Source: Oryzomonas sagensis
Lineage (GTDB): Bacteria; Desulfobacterota; Desulfuromonadia; Geobacterales; Pseudopelobacteraceae
Reading direction: 5' to 3'
DNA length: 64,000 bases
NCBI RefSeq assembly: GCF_008802355.1
Contig: NZ_VZRA01000001.1
Coordinates: forward strand, 690,980-754,979
Shown in pieces: positions 7,781 through 16,355 of the stretch. Every line of letters begins with the position of its first letter. Position 1 is the stretch's first letter. Position numbers and translations under genes: made by a program. The notes under the pieces are model-generated. The model did no database searches, was not told where the DNA came from, and saw only the letters and a list, made by a program, of their open reading frames with translations.

Positions 7781-8323
7781 ATGAAGAAATTCGTCTGTAC
7801 CATCTGCGGCTATGTTCACGAGGGGGATGCTCCACCGGCCGAGTGTCCCCAATGCAAGGCTCCGGCGGAGAAATTCGTCCTGAAAGACGACCTCGACCTT
7901 AGCTGGGCCGACGAACACCGGATCGGTGTCGCACAAGGAGTCGATCAGGAGATTATCGAAGGTCTCAGAAGCAACTTCATGGGCGAATGCACCGAAGTCG
8001 GCATGTATCTGGCCATGAGTCGTCAGGCTGACCGCGAAGGACATCCCGAAGTTGCCGAGGCCTATAAACGGATCGCTTTCGAGGAAGCAGAGCATGCCGC
8101 CAAGTTTGCCGAGTTGCTGGGAGAAGTCGTCAAAGCCGACACCAAGGCAAACCTTACGGTGCGTATTGAAGCCGAAAACGGGGCCTGCAAGGGCAAAAAA
8201 GAGTTGGCGACCAAGGCCAAGCAACTCAATTACGATGCCATTCATGACACCGTTCATGAGATGTGCAAGGACGAGGCCCGCCACGGGCAAGTCTTCGCCG
8301 GGCTGTTGAAACGCTACTTCTGA
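7781..8323 (+). CDS. Reverse rubrerythrin (rubredoxin domain first)
   Basis: A 180-residue peroxide-reducing non-heme iron protein of anaerobes. The rubredoxin-type Fe(SCys)4 domain is at the N-terminus ([10 protein letters not shown] and CPQCKAP, residues 6-28), followed by a ferritin-like four-helix diiron domain. Its ligands appear in [14 protein letters not shown] near residue 66, [11 protein letters not shown] near 103 and [12 protein letters not shown] near 166. This is the reverse of classical rubrerythrin, where the rubredoxin domain is C-terminal. AAAAGGAGAG precedes the ATG. Clostridial homologs act as NADH-linked peroxide and O2 reductases, so with the adjacent nitroreductase and nearby peroxiredoxin it fits an oxidative-stress cluster. 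Confidence 0.92.
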   Translation: MKKFVCTICGYVHEGDAPPAECPQCKAPAEKFVLKDDLDLSWADEHRIGVAQGVDQEIIEGLRSNFMGECTEVGMYLAMSRQADREGHPEVAEAYKRIAFEEAEHAAKFAELLGEVVKADTKANLTVRIEAENGACKGKKELATKAKQLNYDAIHDTVHEMCKDEARHGQVFAGLLKRYF

Positions 8324-8409
8324 GATGTTCCCAAGGTTTCTGCCCGGGTAAAATCACGTACCCCGGACAGTGCCACGGTATCTCTCTCCTGATGTTGCCT
8401 AGCCCAACC

Positions 8410-8452
8410 GAGAGGAGCAAGAAGCCCCGACTCCGGGTCTCTTGCTCCTCTC
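8410..8452. terminator. Strong hairpin between convergent genes
   Basis: A 13-bp perfect stem GAGAGGAGCAAGA/TCTTGCTCCTCTC with a 17-nt loop. There is no T-run, so it may block readthrough or protect 3' ends rather than act as a classical terminator. Confidence 0.55.
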
Positions 8453-8479
8453 ATGACATAACAATTTCTGCAACCACGC

Positions 8480-9106
8480 CTACCCCTGGGGAACCGGCTG
8501 CATCGGCGTGACGAATCGTTCCATAACCCAGCCGCGCTCGCCGTTCGTCAACTCCACATAGTACCAGTCCGGCACCTTGCCGAGCACATTCAGCACCGTT
8601 CCCCGGCCGACCTCGGTCAGGATATCCTGCTCCAGGCTCGGGCCGCTGCGCACATTCAACAGTTCACTCTGCACCACGACCCGCTGGCCGGACTGGCCGA
8701 CGCTCGGCGCGGGGGTTACCGCCGTCGCCGGCGGCTCCACCACCGCATACCCCTCGGGGACCTGCCGGTAGTAGATGCCGTTCAACTCATAGTAGGTGAG
8801 CCCACCCACCACGAGGGCGGCAAAACCCAAGGGGAGCGTGGGGACGATCAAACCAAACGGCGGAGCCACCAGAAAGAAGCCATCGCCCCCCCGGCGATAA
8901 TAGCGGCCCCGGGTGAAATAGAACGAATCCCTGCCGTACCCTATGACCCGGTGCTCCCGGGGCAGTTCGCGAAAACGCGGTCCCGACCAGTATGCGGGTG
9001 GAGGCGACCGCCATGCCCACGCATCCCCGAACGTCATAAACGACGTCCCGAGGAGCGCCAGACACGCTGCCAGCGGATACCATCTCCGTTTCTTGAACAT
9101 TACCAT
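8480..9106 (-). CDS. Exported protein with C-terminal bacterial SH3 domain
   Basis: A 208-residue exported protein. A Sec signal peptide (MVMFKKRRWYPLAACLALLG, cleavage near AWA) leads into a Tyr/Arg/Pro-rich segment (DSFYFTRGRYYRRGGDGFF). Next come a hydrophobic segment LPLGFAALVVGGLTYYELNG, and an SH3b domain from about residue 140 (VQSELLNVRSGPSLEQDIL, WYYVELTNGERGWVMERFV). SH3b domains usually bind peptidoglycan or other envelope polymers. AGGAGG sits 8 nt before ATG 9106; ATGs at 9112 and 9100 have poor spacing. The Tyr/Arg-rich part resembles DUF6515-type proteins. Cell-envelope role inferred. Confidence 0.75.
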   Translation of the reverse strand: MVMFKKRRWYPLAACLALLGTSFMTFGDAWAWRSPPPAYWSGPRFRELPREHRVIGYGRDSFYFTRGRYYRRGGDGFFLVAPPFGLIVPTLPLGFAALVVGGLTYYELNGIYYRQVPEGYAVVEPPATAVTPAPSVGQSGQRVVVQSELLNVRSGPSLEQDILTEVGRGTVLNVLGKVPDWYYVELTNGERGWVMERFVTPMQPVPQG

Positions 9107-9184
9107 ACCCATTACCTCCTGTTTTCACCTTGTGGTGCGTCGTAACCTTTCACTCCGTTCGCGGGGCGGGCCCCACACGGGACA

Positions 9185-9967
9185 TTAGCCGTCGGCAGGC
9201 GTCGGCCGCACGGTTGATTCGGGCAGAATCCGGGGCGATTCGCCCGGCGTGAACGGCAACAGCAGAATCTGTTGAACCCCGCTGCTGCGAAAGCGGATCT
9301 GCAGCCGCAACGCCTTGGCGCTTTGGGCCTCGCCCGGGAAAAAGATGAAGCCGCTGGCCAGTGAACCGGCAGGGATTGCCTTGCCTTCCAGCACCTTTTC
9401 GCGAACATCGCCGGCAATCCGCGCCCGCTCTTCCCGGTCATCGGCCTTTGATGCCCCGCCGATGACGGCGCCGCCGGCTGCGCCCAGGACGCCCCCCGTT
9501 AGCGCCGCACTGCCGGCCCTATGACCGGATACGACCCCCAAGGCCAGACCAAGAATGGAACCGGCCGCGGCGCCGTACATGGCCCCTTTGCCGGCACCGC
9601 TGCCGATGGCCCCTCCGGCGGTCGCCGTATCGACACGACCTATCGCCTCCCCTTGGGTCAGGACCTTCCAGTAACGGTTGTTGCCATCGATGAGGAAGGT
9701 TTGCGCCGCCATGACCTCAACCCCCTGCCCGCTTTGGTTGTCCAGCACCAGTTGGATCGGGAGGAGGCCGGCGCTGCGGACATCGAAGCCAAAGGCGTCG
9801 TCTGCCTTGGCGGGATCGGCGAATGCCTCGGCCCCGACCCTCAAGCCGTTTACCTGCAAAGAGGTGGCGTTATCCTGCGGGGCGAGAAAGGGGACCGACC
9901 TGCTTTGGTACGCGACGCACCCCGTAAGATGGGCGGCAATAACCATGACACTCAGAATTTTCTTCAT
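9185..9967 (-). CDS. Glycine-zipper lipoprotein, paralog of the gene at 50313
   Basis: A 260-residue lipoprotein. The lipobox LTGC ends a short signal peptide (MKKILSVMVIAAHLTGC), so the mature N-terminus is the lipidated Cys17. A glycine-zipper segment around residues 115-175 (GSGAGKGAMYGAAAGSILG, GGVLGAAGGAVIGG) could insert into or pack on membranes. The C-terminal region has ASGFIFFPGEA and LRLQIRFR blocks. The protein shares most of this architecture and many exact blocks with the lipoprotein at 50313-51035 (KADDAFGFDVRSAGLLP versus QAEDAFGFNIRDAGLLP), showing an old duplication. GGGAGAG precedes the ATG. Function unknown. Confidence 0.78.
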   Translation of the reverse strand: MKKILSVMVIAAHLTGCVAYQSRSVPFLAPQDNATSLQVNGLRVGAEAFADPAKADDAFGFDVRSAGLLPIQLVLDNQSGQGVEVMAAQTFLIDGNNRYWKVLTQGEAIGRVDTATAGGAIGSGAGKGAMYGAAAGSILGLALGVVSGHRAGSAALTGGVLGAAGGAVIGGASKADDREERARIAGDVREKVLEGKAIPAGSLASGFIFFPGEAQSAKALRLQIRFRSSGVQQILLLPFTPGESPRILPESTVRPTPADG

Positions 9968-10071
9968 CGCTCAACTCTCCCAAAATGCAAAACAGCAACC
10001 CGCACGGGCCGGTCTTGCGGATACCTCTTTGGGCGCCCATCCCTCACCGGGGACAGGCGCCCCCTCTCCGG

Positions 10072-10533
10072 TTACTTATCCGTGGTTTCGGAGTGTTTCT
10101 GGTACAGTGCCTTCAGCTTGGCAAGCTGGTCCGGCGTCAGAATGGCCCGGAACCGGGCGCCGACCTTGGCTTTGTTGATATTCAGGTCCGCCTGGATGCC
10201 GGCAATCTTGGCAGTTTCGGCGCGGATGGCCGCTTCGTCGATGCTGTCGGCGTGGAGCAGCGCCTCCAGGTTTTTGCGTTCCGTACGGAGGTTGGCGACT
10301 ATCGGCTTCACCACATCCCTGTTCCCCTGGAAGATCGCCTTGGCCTGGGCTTTCTGGGCGTCGGTCAGGCCAAGTTTGCCGAAGAGTTTACCCACGTGCT
10401 TGTGCTGCTGCCTGCCGCAGCCGCCGTCGTCCCAACCGCCGTCGTGCGCCTGTGCAATGCCGGCAAACGCCGTCACTGCCGTAATACAAAGCATCGCCGC
10501 AATTCTCTTGATACCGTTGTGAGAGTTTCCCAT
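10072..10533 (-). CDS. Spy/CpxP-family periplasmic protein
   Basis: A 153-residue exported protein with a Sec signal peptide ending near AQA, then a Gly/His-rich segment (HDGGWDDGGCGRQQHKH). The rest is an all-helical domain with the two family repeats LTDAQKAQAKAI and LTPDQLAKLKALY. Spy and CpxP are ATP-independent periplasmic chaperones or stress sensors; heavy-metal sensing homologs (CnrX/ZraP) also have this fold. The His/Asp/Cys-rich N-terminus would suit metal binding, but this is inference. GGAGGTAC precedes the ATG. Monocistronic between the end of the heme operon and the lipoprotein gene. Confidence 0.82.
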   Translation of the reverse strand: MGNSHNGIKRIAAMLCITAVTAFAGIAQAHDGGWDDGGCGRQQHKHVGKLFGKLGLTDAQKAQAKAIFQGNRDVVKPIVANLRTERKNLEALLHADSIDEAAIRAETAKIAGIQADLNINKAKVGARFRAILTPDQLAKLKALYQKHSETTDK

Positions 10534-10588
10534 GATTTTGTACCTCCGGTAAATAATGACATCTACCTTCTAGACACCACGACTCCCG

Positions 10589-10618
10589 AAAAGGTTACTA
10601 TGCCCTGAAAACCTTTTT
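10589..10618 (-). terminator. Candidate terminator downstream of cobA-hemD
   Basis: Arms AAAAGGTT/AACCTTTT around a 13-nt loop, with T runs on both strands. It lies about 150 bp after the cobA-hemD stop and before the Spy-type gene. Confidence 0.5.
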
Positions 10619-10766
10619 GTATCAGGGGACTGGGCGGCGCTAGCCATGAGTGCCGGTGGAGGGGGAGGAGAGAAGGGACGCGGATGCACGCGAACGGCAA
10701 GCACTGTGGCTTGCGGCAAGGGAAAGCGCAACGTCATCGTTTGAGCGCGGCGCTGGTTTGGACGGC

Positions 10767-12308
10767 CTAGCGGCCGGAACGGTAATGGCGTTCAATCTCT
10801 TCGACCAGATGCGCCAGGGTGGAGTTGGACGGCTCTATGTCGACCTTGAGCCCCAGGCTCCGGCAGGCCTTGGAGGTAATGGCCCCGATGCTGGCCACCG
10901 ACACCCCCTTCAGCATGTCCACCAGGAGGTCGCTGCCCAGCATGTCGGCCAGGTTGTGGACCGTGGACGAGGAGGTAAACGTGATGCAGTCGACGGTGCG
11001 CTTTTCCAGGGAAAAGAGCGCTTCGGGCGGCAACCGGTCCGGCATGACGTTGCGGTAGGCGACCGGGCTGTCCACCTGGGCTCCCATGCGTTTCAGTTCA
11101 CAGGGGATGACCTCGCGCGCCTTGTCGGCGCGGGGGAAAAGAACCCTGGCACCGTTCATCGCCAGCTTGGCGAATTCGGCCACCACCCCTTCAGCCTTAT
11201 AATCCGTAGGGACCATGTCGGGAAGAATGCCGCAGGCGCGTATCGCTTCGGCCGTCTTCGGTCCCACCGCACAGACCCGGCAGGTTCCCACCGCCCTGGC
11301 ATCCAGGCCCAGAAAGGCGAGACGCTGGAAAAACCGGCGCGCCCCATTGACCGAGGTCAGCACCAGCCAGTCATAGTCGCTCATGTTCCGGATGGCGCCA
11401 TCCAGCGGCTCCCAGGATTCCGGGTCCACCAGCTTGATGGTGGGGCACTCCATGACCAGCGCCCCGCGATCGGTCAGCATGGCGGCAAATTCCCCGGCTT
11501 GGTCGGCGGCGCGCGTCACCAGTATCTTGCGGCCGAAAAGCGGGCGGTTGTCGAACCACCGCAACCGGTCTCTCAACGCGACCACCTCGCCGACAATGGT
11601 CACGGCCGGCGGCTTGAAGCCGATAGCCTCGGCCCGGTCGGCGATGTCGCCCAAGGTGCCGACCAGGACCTGCTGTGTCGGCGCCGTTCCCCAGCGTACC
11701 AGCGCCACCGGCGTCTCCGGGCTTCTGCCGTGCCGCAGCAAACGCTCCATGTTGTTCCGCAGGGTGGTGATCCCCATGTAAAAGACCACCGTGCCGTTGC
11801 CCAGCGAAAGGCGGTCCCAGTCGATGGCCGACTCGCTCTTCTCTTTGCCCTCGTGACCGGTGACAAAGGCCACCGAGGCGGTGAAATTGCGGTGGGTCAG
11901 GGGAATGCCGCTATAGGCCGCCGCGCCGACCGCAGCGGTAACGCCCGGCACCACCTGGAAGGGCACCCCGGCCGCGCTCAGCGCCTCGCATTCCTCGCCG
12001 CCCCGCCCGAAGACGAAGGGGTCCCCCCCCTTGAGCCGGACCACGGTCTTCCCCTCGCGCCCCTTTTCCACCAGCAGACGGTTGATCTCCTCCTGGTCCT
12101 GATTGTGGCGGCCGCCGATCTTGCCGGCGTAAATCAGTTCCGCATCGGCCGGCGCATGGGCCAGGAGTTGCTCGTTGGCCAGGTAGTCGTAGATCACCAC
12201 CTGGGCCCGCTGCAGACACTCCACCCCCTTGAGGGTGATCAGCCCCGGATCGCCGGGACCGGCGCCGACGAGATAAATCATCCCGGTATGCTGCGCCGGA
12301 CTGTTCAT
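10767..12308 (-). CDS. cobA-hemD: Uroporphyrinogen-III C-methyltransferase / uroporphyrinogen-III synthase fusion
   Basis: A 513-residue bifunctional enzyme. Residues 1 to about 255 are the S-adenosylmethionine uroporphyrinogen-III methyltransferase ([35 protein letters not shown], the signature blocks of the SUMT family). It makes precorrin-2 for siroheme and cobalamin. Residues about 265-513 are uroporphyrinogen-III synthase ([40 protein letters not shown]). The fusion lets one polypeptide close the tetrapyrrole ring and start the branch to siroheme. The ATG overlaps the hemC stop in an ATGA junction, so the two are translationally coupled. The same fusion is common in clostridia and Geobacter. 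Confidence 0.95.
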   Translation of the reverse strand: MNSPAQHTGMIYLVGAGPGDPGLITLKGVECLQRAQVVIYDYLANEQLLAHAPADAELIYAGKIGGRHNQDQEEINRLLVEKGREGKTVVRLKGGDPFVFGRGGEECEALSAAGVPFQVVPGVTAAVGAAAYSGIPLTHRNFTASVAFVTGHEGKEKSESAIDWDRLSLGNGTVVFYMGITTLRNNMERLLRHGRSPETPVALVRWGTAPTQQVLVGTLGDIADRAEAIGFKPPAVTIVGEVVALRDRLRWFDNRPLFGRKILVTRAADQAGEFAAMLTDRGALVMECPTIKLVDPESWEPLDGAIRNMSDYDWLVLTSVNGARRFFQRLAFLGLDARAVGTCRVCAVGPKTAEAIRACGILPDMVPTDYKAEGVVAEFAKLAMNGARVLFPRADKAREVIPCELKRMGAQVDSPVAYRNVMPDRLPPEALFSLEKRTVDCITFTSSSTVHNLADMLGSDLLVDMLKGVSVASIGAITSKACRSLGLKVDIEPSNSTLAHLVEEIERHYRSGR

Positions 12309-13255
12309 GGATGCGAAGGAGAACTGATCTCTCTCTGGTAGACCTCTTCAAGGATAGCCTTGCCCCCCTCGCCCAGGAGCTGGTCGGCCAGCTGGGTGCC
12401 CAGCTTCTCGCACTCTCCCACCGGTCCGGTGACCTCCCCGCGTACGGAACGCCGGCCATCAACCGCCGCGATAAAGCCGACCAGGCGCAAGGCTCCGCCG
12501 TCGACCGTCCCATGGGCCGCAATGGGCACCTGGCAACCGCCCTCGCAGCGTTTCAGCAGGGCGCGCTCGGCCCGTACCGCATAGCTGGTGTCCGGGTGGT
12601 TGAAGAAATCGATGGTCTCCGTGATCACGGCGTCGTCCAGACGACACTCGATACCAAGCGCCCCCTGGCCGATGGCCGGGATGGAGAGATCCGTATCCAG
12701 GTATTCGGCGACCTTTTCGGTGAAACCGAGCCGTTTCAGGCCGGCTGCGGCCAGGATGACGGCATCCAGGTTATCGTCTTCCAGCTTGCGGATGCGGGTT
12801 TCCACATTGCCGCGGATAATGACCATCTGCAGGTCGGGGCGCACCTTCAAAAGCTGGGCCTGGCGGCGCAGGGCGCTGGTGCCGATGCGGGCCCCCTGGG
12901 GCAATTGGCTGAAGGTGACGTTGCGGGAGATGACGGCGTCGCGCGGGTCTTCCCGCTGGGTGATGCAGTGCAGCCCCAGCCCTTCCGGGAACTCGGTCGG
13001 GACGTCCTTCATGCTGTGCACGGCGATGTCGATATCCCCCCGCAGCATGGCCTCTTCGATCTCCTTCACGAACAGCCCCTTACCGCCGACCTGGGCCAGG
13101 GGCACGTCCAGGATCTTGTCGCCGATGGTCTTGATCTTGGTCAGGGTGACCTCCATGCCGGGATAGCGCTTCTCCAGCTCGGACTTGACCCAGTTGGCCT
13201 GCCAGAGGGCCAGCTGACTGGCACGGGTGCCGATGCGTAACTGTTTGGGGGGCAT
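12305..13255 (-). CDS. hemC: Hydroxymethylbilane synthase (porphobilinogen deaminase)
   Basis: A 316-residue enzyme condensing four porphobilinogens to hydroxymethylbilane. The start MPPKQLRIGTRASQLALWQA is chosen because GGAGACAG lies just upstream of ATG 13255; a longer frame to 13333 runs into the inverted repeat and has no binding site. Substrate-contact motifs are HSMKDVPT (near residue 80), ARIGTSALRRQAQL and GNVETRIRKL. The dipyrromethane cofactor cysteine is in RCEGGCQVPIAAHG near residue 240. It is followed by cobA-hemD with a 4-nt overlap, and separated from hemA by sfsA and a repeat. Confidence 0.96.
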   Translation of the reverse strand: MPPKQLRIGTRASQLALWQANWVKSELEKRYPGMEVTLTKIKTIGDKILDVPLAQVGGKGLFVKEIEEAMLRGDIDIAVHSMKDVPTEFPEGLGLHCITQREDPRDAVISRNVTFSQLPQGARIGTSALRRQAQLLKVRPDLQMVIIRGNVETRIRKLEDDNLDAVILAAAGLKRLGFTEKVAEYLDTDLSIPAIGQGALGIECRLDDAVITETIDFFNHPDTSYAVRAERALLKRCEGGCQVPIAAHGTVDGGALRLVGFIAAVDGRRSVRGEVTGPVGECEKLGTQLADQLLGEGGKAILEEVYQREISSPSHP

Positions 13256-13312
13256 AATCTGTCTCCATTCGCGAGGAAATTCAAACAAATTCAAAAAAAC
13301 ACACCAACGTCT

Positions 13313-13439
13313 GCCACAGAGACACGGAGACACAGAGGTTCATAGAGAAAGGCGAAATGCTTTTCGGGAAAAGCAGGAATGTTGTCTTTTGGCCTGTCTT
13401 GCTTTTCCGGTTTTCTCTGTGTCTCCGTGTCTCTGTGGC
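13313..13439. repeat. Interspersed repeat family B, copy 1 (long perfect inverted arms)
   Basis: A perfect 25-bp inverted repeat: the left arm at 13313-13337 begins GCCACAGAGACACGG, the right arm at 13415-13439 is its exact complement. The 77-nt spacer holds an inner hairpin GCTTTTC/GAAAAGC. Related elements are at 42688 and 56888. It lies between hemC and sfsA and would fold in any transcript crossing it. Confidence 0.85.
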
Positions 13440-13465
13440 GGATTATGCTGTTTAGCTTTCAAGCC

Positions 13466-14158
13466 TCACACGATGACCGGCAAGCGCTCCGTCAGCCTGA
13501 TCTCCTGGGGCGTCACCAGCGCCCGGTAGGCCAGGGCCTCCACGCCGCTGTCCAGGGCCAGCCTGAGCAGCCGCCCGTATTCCGGGTCGATGGCGTCGGC
13601 CGGGGAAACGCCGGCGCCGTCTCCGCGCTGGACCGTGAAGAAGATCACCCCCCGGTCCCCCTCCCCGACGACCCGCATCAACTCCCGCAAATGCTTCTGG
13701 CCGCGGGTGGTGACGGCATCCGGGAACAGGGCCCGGCCGCCTTCCACCAGGGTGACGTTCTTGACCTCCACAAAGCAGCGTCCCCGCGCCCCTTCCAGGA
13801 GCAGGTCGATACGGCTGTGTTCGCCATAGGGCACCTCGGGCCGGATCGTCCCGTACCCCTGCAACTCCGCCACCGTACCGTCTTCGATCGCCTCCCGCGT
13901 CAAGCGGTTGGGCAGGGCGGTGTTGATGCCGGCCCAGAAGCCGTCCGCCTCCACCAGTTCCCAGGTGAGGGGGTATTTGCGCCCCACGTTGGCGCTGCGG
14001 GAGAGATACACCCTGCTGCCGGGGACGGCGCACCCCTTCATGCTGCCGGAGTTGGGACAGTGGACGGTCACGACCGTGCCATCCTCCAGCTCCACATCCG
14101 CCAGAAACCGCTTGTAACGCTTGACCAGGCGGCCCGCAATCAGCGGCGGCAACCTCAT
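13466..14158 (-). CDS. sfsA: DNA/RNA nuclease SfsA
   Basis: A 230-residue SfsA-family protein, first described as a sugar fermentation stimulation factor, now regarded as a nucleic-acid-binding nuclease. N-terminal block LIAGRLVKRYKRFLADVEL; CPNSGSMKGCAVPGSRVYLS near residue 34; the PD-(D/E)xK-like catalytic area SRIDLLLEGARGRCFVEVKN near 115. The gene starts 18 nt after the hemA stop, so it is probably in the same transcript, but it interrupts the usual hemA-hemC order and is followed by a family B repeat. There is no functional link to heme known. Confidence 0.93.
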   Translation of the reverse strand: MRLPPLIAGRLVKRYKRFLADVELEDGTVVTVHCPNSGSMKGCAVPGSRVYLSRSANVGRKYPLTWELVEADGFWAGINTALPNRLTREAIEDGTVAELQGYGTIRPEVPYGEHSRIDLLLEGARGRCFVEVKNVTLVEGGRALFPDAVTTRGQKHLRELMRVVGEGDRGVIFFTVQRGDGAGVSPADAIDPEYGRLLRLALDSGVEALAYRALVTPQEIRLTERLPVIV

Positions 14159-14176
14159 GGCCGGGCGCCCCGGGCG

Positions 14177-15478
14177 CTACACCTCAAGTTCCAGCTCTTC
14201 GTGCTCTTCGAGGACAGCCTCGAGTTCGAAGAGCTGCCGCAAGCCGTCCACGTACAGGTCCACACGCCCCCCCTGGCCGGCCTTCTTCAACACCGTGGTG
14301 GGGGTATGGAGCAGTTTGTTCATCATGGCCAGGGTCAGGGCCTCCAGGCGCTTCTCCGCGTCGGGGGGCAGGTCCTTCCAGTTGGACAGGGTCTTCTCCA
14401 ACTCCGCCCGGCGGATCTCGTCGAAGTGGTTGCGCAGCGCAACAATGGTGGGGGTGACCTCCAGGGACGCGAGCCACTTGAAAAACTGGCCGATCTCCTG
14501 GTTGACGATCTCCTCGGCCTTCTCGGCCTCCAGGCTGCGCTGGGCCAGATTGGCCTGGACGATCTCCTGCAGGTTGTCCACCGTGAAGAGGTAGGCGTTC
14601 TCCAGGTCGTCCACCTTGGGGTCGATGTCCCGGGGCACGGCGATGTCGATGAAGAACATCGGCTTGAACTTGCGCCGCCTGACCACATCCTCCACGTCCT
14701 TGGGGCCGATGATGACATGGGGGGCACCGGTGGAGGAGAGGATGATGTCGGCCCGGTGAAGGTGCTGGAACAGCTCCTCGAAGCGCACCGCCTCGCCGCC
14801 GAACTCCTCGGCCAGGCGCTCGGCCCGCTCGAAGGTCCGGTTGGTCACCATCACGCCGCGGGCGCCGCTGTTCATGAAGTGCTTGGCGGCCAGTTCGCAC
14901 ATCTCGCCGGCGCCGATCAGCATCACGGTCTTGTCGGACAGGTTGCCCAGGATCTTCTTGGCCAGCTCGACCGCGGCAAAGGCGACGGAAACCGCCGAAG
15001 AGGCGATCTTGGTCTCGGTGCGCACCCGCTTGGCAACGGAAAAGGCCTTGTGGAGAAAGCGGTTCAGGATGATGCCGGATGACTTGTATTCGGCGGCGTA
15101 GCCGTAGGAGGTCTTGATCTGCCCCAGGATCTGGGGTTCCCCCACGACCATGGAGTCCAGACTCGACGCCACCCGGAAGACATGGCGGATGGCCGCTTCG
15201 GAATGGTAGCTGTAGAGGTGGGGCTCAAGGGATTCGAGGGGGATATGGTGATATTCCGCCAGGAAACGCTTGATCCGGGCGATGCCCCCCGCGATGTCGC
15301 GGGTTGTGGCATAGATCTCGACCCGATTGCAGGTGGAGACGATCACCCCCTCGACGATCTCGTCGAGGGCGACCAGTTCGTGGAGCGGTTTCTCGATCAG
15401 GTTGGGCGAAAATGCGACTTTTTCCCGTATTTCAACGGTTGCGGTCTTATGGGAGAGACCAACGACGATAATATTCAT
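14177..15478 (-). CDS. hemA: Glutamyl-tRNA reductase
   Basis: A 433-residue enzyme reducing glutamyl-tRNA to glutamate-1-semialdehyde, the first step of C5-pathway tetrapyrrole synthesis. [20 protein letters not shown] is the canonical start; the catalytic nucleophile is Cys50 in [14 protein letters not shown]. The NADPH domain carries [17 protein letters not shown] near residue 183 and the conserved [18 protein letters not shown]. The C-terminal dimerization helix contains [18 protein letters not shown]. It lies 61 nt downstream of ccsA and is followed by sfsA; regulation may be set by the leader hairpin at 16961-17002. Confidence 0.97.
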   Translation of the reverse strand: MNIIVVGLSHKTATVEIREKVAFSPNLIEKPLHELVALDEIVEGVIVSTCNRVEIYATTRDIAGGIARIKRFLAEYHHIPLESLEPHLYSYHSEAAIRHVFRVASSLDSMVVGEPQILGQIKTSYGYAAEYKSSGIILNRFLHKAFSVAKRVRTETKIASSAVSVAFAAVELAKKILGNLSDKTVMLIGAGEMCELAAKHFMNSGARGVMVTNRTFERAERLAEEFGGEAVRFEELFQHLHRADIILSSTGAPHVIIGPKDVEDVVRRRKFKPMFFIDIAVPRDIDPKVDDLENAYLFTVDNLQEIVQANLAQRSLEAEKAEEIVNQEIGQFFKWLASLEVTPTIVALRNHFDEIRRAELEKTLSNWKDLPPDAEKRLEALTLAMMNKLLHTPTTVLKKAGQGGRVDLYVDGLRQLFELEAVLEEHEELELEV

Positions 15479-15539
15479 TCAGCACGCATTCCTTACAGCA
15501 TGTGATAACTGCTGAAACGATGAGCTAGAGTACGATATC

Positions 15540-16355
15540 CTATTTATAGCTGTGGAGGCCGGGCAGCCACATGTTCACCCCGATAAAGGTAAACAGCATG
15601 ATCAGAAACCCTGCGATGGAGAGCAGGGCGGCCCGCTTTCCGCGCCAACCGGTGGTCATGCGGCCGTGCAGAAGGGCGGCATAGATGAACCAGGTAATCA
15701 GCGACCACGTTTCCTTGGGGTCCCAGCTCCAGTACGTACCCCAGGCCTTTTCGGCCCAGATGGCGCCCGAGATGATCGCAACCGTCAGGAGCGGAAAACC
15801 GATGGTCAGGCAGCGATAGTTGATGTCGTCAAGGGTGTCGAGGGAAGGCAGCTTCTGGAACAGGGCGCCGAATTTCTTTTTCTTGAGAAAATGCTGCTGG
15901 ATCAGGTAGATCACGGCAGCGGCGAAGGCGATGGTGAAGGTCGCATAACTGACGAAGGCCATGATGGTATGCACCCACAGCCAGCCGCTCTTGAGGGCCG
16001 GGTTGAGCTCCTTGATCACCGACGGGAAGGCGCTGGAGCCGATGATCATGAGAAGCGCCAAGGGAATGACGAACGAGCCCAGGATGGCGATCTTGTACTT
16101 GCGCACGAACAGGAGGAACGCCCCCACAATGACGAGGCTGAAGAAGGAGAGGGACTCGTGCATGTTGGTGATCGGCAGGTAGCCGGCCGAATTGAAGCGG
16201 TGGATGGTGGAGAGGAGGTGGGCCACAAAACCGGCGGCCACCAGCCGGCTTGCCCATGTCGCCACGCCCTGCGTCGTGCGCAGCAGATAGCCAAGGTAGA
16301 GCACGGTAGCCAAACCGTACAACACCAGGGTGCAATAGAAGAAAATCTGGCTCAT
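15540..16355 (-). CDS. ccsA: Cytochrome c biogenesis protein CcsA (called CcsB in TIGR03144)
   Basis: A 271-residue polytopic membrane protein of the system II heme-delivery machinery for c-type cytochromes. Several hydrophobic segments and the tryptophan-rich heme-binding motif WGTYWSWDPKETWSLITW near residue 205 are diagnostic. Conserved histidines (LLSTIHRFNSAG, GWLWVHTIMAF, LLHGRM) are candidate heme ligands. The start at 16355 (MSQIFFYC) overlaps the preceding gene's stop in an ATGA junction; the alternative at 16394 is inside that gene. Coupling with hemA and the siroheme gene links heme supply to cytochrome assembly, as in Geobacter genomes. The partner ResB/Ccs1 is not in the window. 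Confidence 0.9.
   Translation of the reverse strand: MSQIFFYCTLVLYGLATVLYLGYLLRTTQGVATWASRLVAAGFVAHLLSTIHRFNSAGYLPITNMHESLSFFSLVIVGAFLLFVRKYKIAILGSFVIPLALLMIIGSSAFPSVIKELNPALKSGWLWVHTIMAFVSYATFTIAFAAAVIYLIQQHFLKKKKFGALFQKLPSLDTLDDINYRCLTIGFPLLTVAIISGAIWAEKAWGTYWSWDPKETWSLITWFIYAALLHGRMTTGWRGKRAALLSIAGFLIMLFTFIGVNMWLPGLHSYK

Noticed and set aside
10650-15082. Long plus-strand frames across cobA-hemD, hemC and hemA (for example 10650-12341 and 13379-15082)
   Set aside because: Antisense shadows with no family motifs and no ribosome binding sites; the real genes are on the minus strand.
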